Shown: in pieces, positions 17,880-25,199 of the stretch
Numbering within the stretch: position 1 is the first letter of the stretch
Layout of the letters: every line of letters starts with the position of its first letter
Assembly: GCA_003326195.1 (NCBI GenBank)
Contig: LXQE01000029.1
Coordinates: 190,196-223,728 of the forward strand
Length of the DNA stretch: 33,533 bases
Origin: Nostoc punctiforme NIES-2108
GTDB lineage: Bacteria; Cyanobacteriota; Cyanobacteriia; Cyanobacteriales; Nostocaceae
Direction: 5' to 3'
Translations under genes and position numbers: made by a program
Notes under the pieces: model-generated
The model's input: the letters and a program-made list of their open reading frames with translations, nothing else
What the model was told of the DNA's origin: nothing
Database searches by the model: none

Positions 17880-17903
17880 CTTAGTAAATCAATACTTCAT
17901 AAT

Positions 17904-18920
17904 ATGTCAATACCTATAGCTTTTATAATTTGTACAGAACCTGGCCGTTTAGAAGGTCAATCTTTGATGCTTGCAGAAAGTATTCGTAAGTTCTGCGGCA
18001 AATTGAAAAATACACCTATATATAGTTTCCATCCTAGAGTAGGTGAACCCATATTAAAACAAACCCAACAAGCCTTTGAAGCATTGCAGGTGACTCATCA
18101 ACAAATTCCAATAAATCGAGAATTTCATGAATATTATTTAGCCAATAAGCCCCTAGTTTGTGCCTATGCCGAACAAAATATCGATGCAGAAATATTGGTT
18201 TTTTTAGACAGTGACAAATGCTTTTTTTCTGAACCAAAAGAATTTTTATTGCCCGTAGATTGTAATGTACGGATGCGTCCTGAGTATGGTCAAGGAATTG
18301 GTTCTACAGGTCTGCAAGATCCTCAAGAATGGTATTGGCAAAAACTATATGAAATACTGGGAGTAAAGCGTGAGGTATTTGTTGACACACCAATTGGTAA
18401 TAAAAGAATCAGAGCATACTGGAATTCTGGTTTGGTTGCTGTAAGAAGGAGTGCAGGTATATTTACAACTTGGAAAGAGAACTTTGAAAAAGTAATGCGC
18501 TTGGATATTACTCCTCCTCAAGGTATTTATTTTGTTGAGCAGTCTGTTTTGTCTGTAACTTTATGTGCCTTGGAAGAAAACGTTGAACATCTTCCTCCTA
18601 ATTATAGTTACCCATTACCTTTACATAACCGTTTATCAAAAGAAATACAAATTAAACATTGGGATGATATTATATCCATTCATTATTTCAACTTATTTTT
18701 TTATAACGATTGGTATGGGCAAATAAAAAGATTGAAAAAGTTTAATGTCAATTCAGATAAATATCAATGGTTATGTGAAGAGGTTATCAGACTTAATATG
18801 CCTCGTGTATCAGTTTGGCATCGATATCTGTTGAGAGTCAGGAGAATGGAACAAAAGCTAAAAAGCTTTAATTTAGAAATTAATTTCAGTGGCTGGATAG
18901 AAAGCAGGGTTAAGTTTTAA
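17904..18920 (+). CDS. Putative GT-A-like transferase, family not recognised
   Basis: A 338-residue soluble protein. The N-terminus (MSIPIAFIICTEPGRLEGQS) and a strand ending in FLDSDK (100-105, a DxD-type metal site) fit a nucleotide-diphospho-sugar transferase fold. It also has YWNSGLVAVRR near residues 172-182, as in GT-A enzymes that recognise an acceptor after a conserved N-S-G. I cannot place it in a numbered GT family. It starts 24 bp after the GT4 gene and lies among transferases, so a role in making the polysaccharide is likely. Alternatives are a sugar-modifying or polymer-tailoring transferase. No membrane segment or signal peptide is seen. Confidence 0.68.
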   Translation: MSIPIAFIICTEPGRLEGQSLMLAESIRKFCGKLKNTPIYSFHPRVGEPILKQTQQAFEALQVTHQQIPINREFHEYYLANKPLVCAYAEQNIDAEILVFLDSDKCFFSEPKEFLLPVDCNVRMRPEYGQGIGSTGLQDPQEWYWQKLYEILGVKREVFVDTPIGNKRIRAYWNSGLVAVRRSAGIFTTWKENFEKVMRLDITPPQGIYFVEQSVLSVTLCALEENVEHLPPNYSYPLPLHNRLSKEIQIKHWDDIISIHYFNLFFYNDWYGQIKRLKKFNVNSDKYQWLCEEVIRLNMPRVSVWHRYLLRVRRMEQKLKSFNLEINFSGWIESRVKF

Positions 18921-19048
18921 ACTGACATCACGATAGATAAAAGGTAAAAATTTGATAATTGAGATTATGAATAAAATCCATAAAAAAGGTATCTAAATTT
19001 ATTATTTGCATTAACTATTTTTGTACATATTATTAGGAGATAAATGGG

Positions 19049-19942
19049 ATGAAAAAAGCGAATATAGCTGTAATTATGACATGTTATAACAGACGGGATA
19101 CAACTCTTGCTTGTCTAAGTGCTTTATATCAGCAAAAAAACTATTGTGATGTTTATTTAACCGATGATGGTAGTTCTGATGGGACTACAGAGGCTGTTAA
19201 AGCAGAATATCCAGAAGTACAAATTCTTCAAGGTAATGGCAATTTATTTTGGGTGGGAGGAATGCATCTCGCTTTTGGTGAAGCAATAAAATATCAATAT
19301 GATTATTATCTGTGGTTGAATGATGACACATTTTTGGAAGGCAATGCTGTGAGTAAACTATTACAGGTTCATCAAAATTTGACGGAATTTGGTTATCCAG
19401 ACTCAATTGTAGTTGGTTCAACTAAAGACTCAATTACAGGAAAAGCAACTTATGGAGGAGCGGTAAAATCTAAAAAGTGGTACTCTAATAAATTTGAATT
19501 TTTAGAACCAAGTTCTGTTATCCAAAAATGCGATGCTATGTATGGTAACTGCGTGCTAATTCCTAAAAGTGTTGCTGCCAAAGTTGGCAATATTGATACA
19601 GCTTTTGTTCATAGTTTAGGAGATTTAGATTATGCCCTGAGAGCGCATAAATTGGGTTTTCAAATATGGGTAGCTCCTGGGTATATTGGTACTTGTACTA
19701 AAAATTCTATCCGTAATAGTTGGGCAGATACTAATTTAAATCTATTAGAACGCTTGAAAAAAGTACTACAAATTAAAGCATTTCCGTTGAAATCATGGAC
19801 TATATTTTGTAGCAGACACTCTGGGCCATTTTGGATATTTTACTGGTTCTTACCTTATATCAGAGCAATTATTGGTTACAAAGATTTGGCTACCTCTCCT
19901 ACCTTTTCTGAGGATATTAATCAAACTGCCTCAGAAGTTTAA
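19049..19942 (+). CDS. Glycosyltransferase family 2 (rhamnosyltransferase-like)
   Basis: A 297-residue GT2 enzyme. Motifs are IAVIMTCYNRRDTTLACL at the N-terminus, YLTDDGSSDGT (36-46), NGNLFWVGGMHLAFGEA (63-79) and the metal motif LWLNDDT (88-94). The FWVGGMH/NDDT combination is typical of GT2 proteins often annotated as rhamnosyltransferases, but the donor sugar is not provable here. The start is well supported: TAGGAG lies about ten bases before the ATG at 19049. It is separated by 128 bp from the preceding gene, a little more than its neighbours, so an internal promoter is possible. Confidence 0.88.
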   Translation: MKKANIAVIMTCYNRRDTTLACLSALYQQKNYCDVYLTDDGSSDGTTEAVKAEYPEVQILQGNGNLFWVGGMHLAFGEAIKYQYDYYLWLNDDTFLEGNAVSKLLQVHQNLTEFGYPDSIVVGSTKDSITGKATYGGAVKSKKWYSNKFEFLEPSSVIQKCDAMYGNCVLIPKSVAAKVGNIDTAFVHSLGDLDYALRAHKLGFQIWVAPGYIGTCTKNSIRNSWADTNLNLLERLKKVLQIKAFPLKSWTIFCSRHSGPFWIFYWFLPYIRAIIGYKDLATSPTFSEDINQTASEV

Positions 19943-20060
19943 TACTTGCACAAGAGTCATTGGTAGATGATATTTGATGATATTTGGATAAGTTATAACT
20001 TATCTTAATAATTTCACAAATGTGATTTCAATTTATAAAATAATAATCAGCAATCCTTTT

Positions 20061-21212
20061 ATGGGTAAACGCTTACTAATTGTCTCAACTCTCGATTCTA
20101 GTCAGCCATTTGGTGCATTTACTAGACCTTTTTATCTAGGACAATATCTTACTCAACATTTTGATGTTTTTCAGCTAGGTTTAGATTGTTCATCTGTGGA
20201 TTATGCACCTTCTCTTTCTATTGGATCAAGAAGCTTGAAGTCATATATTCAATCCATAGAAAAGTGCATCGACGAGTTTTGTCCAGATATTGTGTACGCT
20301 CAAGAAACACTACCTGGATTGGCTGCTTTAATTTCACTAAAGCTTAGAAAACACAGTAGTTCCTCTCTTGTGTTAGATTTTCATACATTTTCGCCTTATG
20401 AATACTGGATGCGCTTGTTTTCAGTTGCTAATCCTTTCAAAGAGTTTGCACAATGTATTAAGACATATATTGCTCAGGGAATTTTAATATTCTCTGGTAG
20501 TCCAATTATTGCAGCAGGTGAATCAATTCCTAAACTAATTTCCCAATGGTATGGAAAAATTCCACAGCAAATTTATTCTATCGGGAATGGAGTTACTGAA
20601 GACTTACTCAATACTGAAGTTTTTCCAGATAAAGATCCTTATCAAGCATTGAGACCAGCTAAAATAGTGGTTATTATTGCTCCCAAAACATTTCAATTTC
20701 CAACTAATGATATGTCTGTATCAATGGCTATTGAGGTCGCTAAATGCCTTGAAAATCATCAAGAAAAAGTGCATTTTGTTGTCATTGGTAGGGATAGTAG
20801 TGATATTTCAGAACCAATACCATCTAACATTTCTTTTTTAGGGTTTTTACCTAAAAGGGAAGACTTTATCGCCCATCTGAAATATGCAGATATTGCTTTG
20901 TTGCCATTTTCAAAACAAGCAGTAGCAGGTGGCGCTCGCAATAAAGCATTAGATTATTTCGCTAGTAGAAAATTAGTTATATCAACACCAGAAGGCTTGC
21001 GAGGTTTAGAAGAATTTCGCAATTTAGAACATCTGTTAGTAACAGGATACTCTAGCGAAGAAGTCGCTAATACAATACTTGATGCTGCTTCAAATATTGA
21101 TAAATATCAATCACTTGTAGAGACAGCATATACTTTAATTACAGAAAAGTATTCCTGGAATGCAAAATCGCAGAATATTGCAGAAATCCTCATGAAAATA
21201 AGTGCTTTTTAG
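20061..21212 (+). CDS. Glycosyltransferase, GT4-like
   Basis: A GT-B fold protein of 383 residues from ATG 20061. The frame opens earlier at GTG 20022, but MGKRLLIVSTLDSSQPFGAF is a proper Rossmann-like first strand while the extra 13 residues are not, so the ATG is preferred. The N-terminal half contains DIVYAQETLPGLAAL and LVLDFHTFSPYEYW; the C-terminal half has FVVIGRDSSD, SFLGFLPKRED, and ADIALLPFSKQAVAGGARNK with ALDYFASRKLVIS, the donor-binding part of GT4-type enzymes. The canonical E-x7-E is replaced by AVAGGARNKALDYFA, as in several GT4 relatives of sugar-clipped type. Probable role: sugar transfer in repeat-unit assembly. Confidence 0.82.
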   Translation: MGKRLLIVSTLDSSQPFGAFTRPFYLGQYLTQHFDVFQLGLDCSSVDYAPSLSIGSRSLKSYIQSIEKCIDEFCPDIVYAQETLPGLAALISLKLRKHSSSSLVLDFHTFSPYEYWMRLFSVANPFKEFAQCIKTYIAQGILIFSGSPIIAAGESIPKLISQWYGKIPQQIYSIGNGVTEDLLNTEVFPDKDPYQALRPAKIVVIIAPKTFQFPTNDMSVSMAIEVAKCLENHQEKVHFVVIGRDSSDISEPIPSNISFLGFLPKREDFIAHLKYADIALLPFSKQAVAGGARNKALDYFASRKLVISTPEGLRGLEEFRNLEHLLVTGYSSEEVANTILDAASNIDKYQSLVETAYTLITEKYSWNAKSQNIAEILMKISAF

Positions 21213-21339
21213 TTATATTTAAATAATAGTTTTTAACTAAAAAACTTAGGTATTTCAGTATTGAACTATTACTAACTAATTTTCCAATACTCACCTTGAC
21301 TTTTAAATAACATCTCATATTTATCAAAAAAAACAAGAT

Positions 21340-22164
21340 ATGAAAAAGCGATTTTCTTATAAAATTGTTGGTGCTCAAGTGGATGCACTCTCCATCGTTG
21401 ACTTAAATTTATTGATTGAAGAATCTATTAAGCAGGATGAAAAATGGATTATTGCTAATCACAACTTACATAGTCTTTATCTCTTCCATAACGATCTAAA
21501 AATGCAAGCTTTTTATTCCAAGGCAGAATATACCCATATTGATAGTATGCCTTTAGTGTTTATTGGAAAGTTGTTGGGTTTTCCAATTAAACGGGAACAA
21601 AGAGTAACCTATGCTGACTGGGTATGGCCTCTGATGGCGGAAGCTGCTACTAAAGGCTGGCGTGTATTTTATTTAGGTTCAAAGCCAGGAGTTGCTGAAA
21701 AAGCAGCAAATATTTTATGCCAGAAATTTCCTGGTTTACAGATTGCTTGCGCTCATGGCTATATTGATATAGATAAAGATAGTCAAGAAAATCTCGCCAC
21801 TGTGGCTGCAATTAATGCTTACAAACCCCATGTATTAATGGTGGGAATGGGTATGCCACGCCAAGAGTATTGGATTTACGAAAATCTTGAACATCTTCAT
21901 ACCAACACTATTTTGACTAGTGGAGCCTGTATGGACTATATAGCAGGAGCAATACCTACTCCTCCTCGCTGGATGGGAAAAGTGGGGTTGGAATGGTTGT
22001 ATCGCTTGTTATCTGAACCGAAAAGACTTTGGAGACGTTACTTACTTGAGCCTTGGTTTGTTGGCACATTATTTTTACGAGAAATTTGGAGTATCTCAAG
22101 TAAACGAAAAAAAAATAACCTGCTGGTATTTATAAGTACGAAATTTCAAAAGTTCGTAGCTTGA
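21340..22164 (+). CDS. WecG/TagA/CpsF-family glycosyltransferase
   Basis: A 274-residue GT26-family protein. Signature stretches are IIANHNLHSLYLFHND, ADMP-like THIDSMPLVFIGKLLG with the catalytic aspartate at 68, RVTYADWVWPLM, the nucleotide-sugar loop FYLGSKPGVAEKAA (110-123), LMVGMGMPRQEYWI (about 166-179), and the C-terminal GLEWLYRLLSEPKRLWRRYL membrane-association motif. WecG and TagA transfer N-acetylmannosamine to undecaprenyl-PP-GlcNAc as the second committed sugar; whether this protein uses ManNAc or another sugar is unknown. As the last gene of the locus it implies that the initiating phosphoglycosyltransferase is encoded elsewhere, since none is in the window. Confidence 0.9.
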   Translation: MKKRFSYKIVGAQVDALSIVDLNLLIEESIKQDEKWIIANHNLHSLYLFHNDLKMQAFYSKAEYTHIDSMPLVFIGKLLGFPIKREQRVTYADWVWPLMAEAATKGWRVFYLGSKPGVAEKAANILCQKFPGLQIACAHGYIDIDKDSQENLATVAAINAYKPHVLMVGMGMPRQEYWIYENLEHLHTNTILTSGACMDYIAGAIPTPPRWMGKVGLEWLYRLLSEPKRLWRRYLLEPWFVGTLFLREIWSISSKRKKNNLLVFISTKFQKFVA

Positions 22165-22354
22165 TCGAGTCTCTCACACTCTTACCGGTAGGTTGCTCAA
22201 TTCGTCACGAATTTATGAAATGTTGTCCTAAGATTTAATAATTAATTAGTCAGTAAGTCTTATTCAACTTTCATAATAGTGAATAACTAAAAATATCTCC
22301 ATCTATTTTGCTTAAAATAATATTTAAAAATGATGTAGCAGTTCCCGGCATAGT

Positions 22355-22418
22355 GAGGTACATTTTCAAAGCTACTAAGCTTGGTAAACAAGATTTGGGT
22401 GTACCTCAGTTGCTGAGG
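22355..22418. repeat. Structured element between convergent genes
   Basis: Nested inverted repeats lie in the 284-bp gap between the WecG-type gene (plus) and the GH10 gene (minus). GAGGTACA (22355-22362) pairs with TGTACCTC (22400-22407). Inside is AAGCT-ACTA-AGCTT. Overlapping the right arm is CCTCA-GTTGC-TGAGG (22404-22418). It could serve as a terminator for one or both genes, or be a mobile-repeat remnant. No T-run of useful length follows. Confidence 0.5.
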
Positions 22419-22448
22419 AAATGCTATATTTATGTCTGGGTGGAGTTA

Positions 22449-23600
22449 TTAAGTTGATTCCTGAAAAGCTTGGGCTATAGCATTGCGGGCTGGTTTAGAT
22501 TGTAGATTCTCATCGAAGGGAAGCGGACGCAGAAATTTCCAGAGACTTGGATTGTTTCTAAAAGTTTTTTTTGGCATCCACTCGGGATGACGTATCCAGG
22601 TATGACGATCGCTAAGTCCCCATGTAATGACAGTATCGACTTTAGCCGCAAAGCACAGATCAAGATATCGCTTGTAACTATCGGCTACCATTTGGTCTAG
22701 CTTTTTAATACTATCGGGTAGTGGGGTATCAATAATAATATCTAATTCTGTGATTATTGGTTTAACTTCAAGATCGTTAAGCCGTTTTAAGACGGAATTA
22801 AATCCTTTCTCGTCAAAACCATAGGCAGTAGAAAACCATAGATGCGATTGGATACCTGCCCCATCAATTTTAACGCCACTATTCTTCAGATATTCGACCA
22901 TTTTTAAGAAACGCTCTGATTTCCATGTAGCGCCTTCGATGCCGAAATCGTTTAGGTAAAATTTCTTGCTGTTATCAACTGAAGCAGCAATTAAAAACAA
23001 GTCTCGAATTAATTCTGGTTTTACCCCTTTACGCAAACCGTAGGTAGCATTGTCGGTTTCATTTTCACTATCAGCGATGATTTCATTGGCAATATCCCAA
23101 GATTTTAAAACGGGACTATTGCGATAATGCCCCATGACTCCTTTAACATGGCGTTCGATCATCTTAAGTGTAGGGGGGTATGTTGCCCAGTCTGGTCTTC
23201 CCATGTGCCAGAAAAGGGTATGCCCGTGCAAGTCTATCTTATGTTTTTGGCAGAAATTGGCGATCGCATCTGCTGATTCAAAGGTAAATTTTCCTGGTTG
23301 TGGTTCAGTAGCGTTCCATTTTAATTCACCATTCGGTGTCACAATCGAACATTCACGAGCAATCAGATTAGCATAATCCTTCTCTTTTAGCAGAATATCA
23401 CTAGCAATTGCTGCGCCATAACGCTTCCCTTTGGCGGCAGCTAATTGCCGAAGGGGAGAATTTGCATTTGTATAATTTGCTGCAAGAGAATTCCTGCTAT
23501 GGTCTTCTTTTTGGTTATCCTTTTGTAAAAACCCCATAGTGAATAAAGCAGAAAGGGTAGTATATCCTGCTCTTGTTAAAAATTTTCTCCGATCAGGCAT
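22449..23600 (-). CDS. GH10 endo-1,4-beta-xylanase-like glycoside hydrolase, Tat-exported
   Basis: A 383-residue protein. Residues 1-25 (MPDRRKFLTRAGYTTLSALF) form a twin-arginine signal with RRKFL, so it should be exported folded to the periplasm or outside. The GH10 TIM barrel fills about 50-380: LKWNATEPQPGKFTF, HGHTLFWH, the acid/base Glu173 in WDIANE, NDFGIEG, GIQSHLW, the nucleophile Glu285 in ITELDI, and the WGLSDRHTW end. All catalytic residues are present. GH10 enzymes hydrolyse beta-1,4-xylan and related glycans. No binding module is attached. It converges on the polysaccharide locus, so a role in trimming, releasing or remodelling a xylose-containing exopolysaccharide is an attractive inference; breakdown of plant xylan is the alternative. 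Confidence 0.93.
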   Translation of the reverse strand: MPDRRKFLTRAGYTTLSALFTMGFLQKDNQKEDHSRNSLAANYTNANSPLRQLAAAKGKRYGAAIASDILLKEKDYANLIARECSIVTPNGELKWNATEPQPGKFTFESADAIANFCQKHKIDLHGHTLFWHMGRPDWATYPPTLKMIERHVKGVMGHYRNSPVLKSWDIANEIIADSENETDNATYGLRKGVKPELIRDLFLIAASVDNSKKFYLNDFGIEGATWKSERFLKMVEYLKNSGVKIDGAGIQSHLWFSTAYGFDEKGFNSVLKRLNDLEVKPIITELDIIIDTPLPDSIKKLDQMVADSYKRYLDLCFAAKVDTVITWGLSDRHTWIRHPEWMPKKTFRNNPSLWKFLRPLPFDENLQSKPARNAIAQAFQEST

Positions 23601-23967
23601 AAATTACACTTAAATAAAAAACATATTGATTATTATTTTACTGTTATTCACCCAGGATTTACGTAGTTTTTCTCAAACTAAATCATAGCTTTATACTAAG
23701 TGGCAAGGATAAAGATTTATGGGTATTACATCTAGCGCAAAACTAGGTTAAACTATAACGCATGTTCGATTTAAATTAATCAACTATGTTTTTACATCTT
23801 AGTAATTAGATGTCGCCGCAGCTAAGACAGAAGTTGAAAATGCGATCGCCATACTACACTACAAGCTACCAATTCGTAATTGGTCTTTTTCTTAGTAGTA
23901 TTTCCAATAAAGGTTTATCTTTGGTTAAACTTTATGGCAGCAATACAAAAAACTGAGATGAGATAAA
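23601..23967. other. Intergenic, 367 bp, with one hairpin
   Basis: This lies between two minus-strand genes and would carry the promoter of the GH10 gene. ACCAATT (23868-23874) and AATTGGT (23878-23884) form a 7-bp stem with a three-base loop, followed on the plus strand by CTTTTT. It looks like an intrinsic terminator for plus-strand transcription, although no plus-strand gene is nearby. A HIP1 site lies near 23842. Nothing else was recognised. Confidence 0.45.
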
Positions 23968-24630
23968 CTATGCTCTGACAAAAAACTGAATGAGACTGTT
24001 GACAATAAAGAAAACCCCAATCCCACTCACAAGAAAGGGTAAGATTTTGCTGACCAAAGTGTTTATTCTATAATAAAGTTTTTCTAAATCACTAATAGCT
24101 TTGTCATTTAACACCAGATAGATGGCAAGCATTATTAATAATGGAAAGATAAAAATCAAATCGTATAATGCCCAAATTAATATAAATATTGGGATTGAAA
24201 GATGGGCATCATTCATTTGCTGGAGGGCAGCAATATGAGGCAATGCAGTTGGAGTTTCTACGGCGACAATGGTAAAACCTAAGAGAAAAGTGTGCAGTGG
24301 CTTGAGTGAATGAGGCTGTACAGTTTTTGTAGAAGGGTTAAAAATTTTTGGTGCGTTGTATCCTACAATTAATAGTCCTATTCCGGCAATGAATTGCAAT
24401 ACATAAATACTTTCACCAACAGCATTTAAAAATTCATGAATTACTTGTCTCAGACCCCAAGCAATTAACAGTCCTGAAATCAAAAGTCCAACATATTCGC
24501 CAAGGGTAAAAGCTAATACACAGATAACAGGCTTCGGCGTACTCAGTAGATAAATTTGTACTGCAAAGCCATTAGGGTTAATACTACCAAATACTGAGAT
24601 TGCTGCCAGAGAAAGTAAAAAAGAGGTCAT
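23968..24630 (-). CDS. GAP-family membrane protein
   Basis: A 220-residue protein with six predicted transmembrane segments: about 4-24, 35-58, 75-92, 112-134, 143-170 and 196-218. The N-terminal LLSLAAISVFGSINPNGFAVQIYLL resembles the GAP/Sap (PF11139-type, LysE-like) families, in which an early helix carries an N-P pair. Mycobacterial relatives export sulfolipid or glycopeptidolipid precursors; cyanobacterial members are uncharacterised. The cytoplasmic loop at about 93-107 (NAPKIFNPSTKTVQP) is short and basic. It lies between the GH10 gene and the nifJ upstream region with no evident partner. Confidence 0.78.
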   Translation of the reverse strand: MTSFLLSLAAISVFGSINPNGFAVQIYLLSTPKPVICVLAFTLGEYVGLLISGLLIAWGLRQVIHEFLNAVGESIYVLQFIAGIGLLIVGYNAPKIFNPSTKTVQPHSLKPLHTFLLGFTIVAVETPTALPHIAALQQMNDAHLSIPIFILIWALYDLIFIFPLLIMLAIYLVLNDKAISDLEKLYYRINTLVSKILPFLVSGIGVFFIVNSLIQFFVRA

Positions 24631-25199
24631 ACTTGAATAGCAAATTTGTTTTGAGTTTTGTTAGTCAATCTTAAGTAGGAGAGGCAGAATAAGCTACCTC
24701 TCATTCTGTTTGTCATACAATAATTTTATTTTGACTTCAGAAATGACCTCTGATGGTTAAGTAAAATATATCAGAGATTCCCGACCCTATACCCCACAAA
24801 AAATAATAAATTCCCTTAAAGTCCTATCAAATAAAGATTTTGATTGTTGAGTACATTATTAATACATATTAATAGATGCAGGATTACAGATGAGATATTA
24901 ATAGATGCAGTATTGGTTGAAAGTTAACTTAGGAGCTACAAGTCCATCAATAACTATTCTTGAAATGCGGAGTAAATCCTACTATTAAATCTTCAATGCA
25001 GAGAATAAGTAGGTAGACATAATTAAATATAAAAAAATTCTTAGTTTGTAGTGAGCGATTTATCGCTCAGAGCAAAGATTATCAGGACTAAAGTCCTTAC
25101 TACAAACTTTAATTATCACTTTCTAATTCTGGCTATTTCTGATTCTTATATTCACGTGTTCTGATAATGCAGTTTAGAGGCGGGGACAAAAATCAAGTT
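24631..25199. other. Divergent intergenic region upstream of nifJ
   Basis: This 569-bp region lies between the divergent GAP-family and nifJ genes. It contains a 16-bp direct repeat, ATATTAATAGATGCAG, at 24866-24881 and 24895-24910, exactly 29 bp apart from start to start. That spacing is near three helical turns, so a pair of regulator sites on one DNA face is possible. A three-part palindrome lies at 25043-25108 (listed separately). No gene is supported. Confidence 0.55.
25043..25108. repeat. Three-way-junction palindromic repeat upstream of nifJ
   Basis: Outer arms AGTTTGTAGT (25043-25052) and ACTACAAACT (25099-25108) pair perfectly. Enclosed are two hairpins: GAGCGAT-TT-ATCGCTC (25053-25068) and AGGACT-AA-AGTCCT (25085-25098). 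The whole folds into a stem with two side hairpins. Similar palindromes ('TTTGTAGT...ACTACAAA' with inner 'GGACTAAAGTCC') are, from memory, dispersed in Nostoc genomes. It ends about 90 bp before the nifJ start, in the promoter or the untranslated leader. Confidence 0.75.

Noticed and set aside
23868..23890. Intrinsic terminator on the plus strand
   Set aside because: The hairpin and T-run are good in form, but there is no plus-strand gene for it to end; it is noted within the spacer entry and not called as a terminator.
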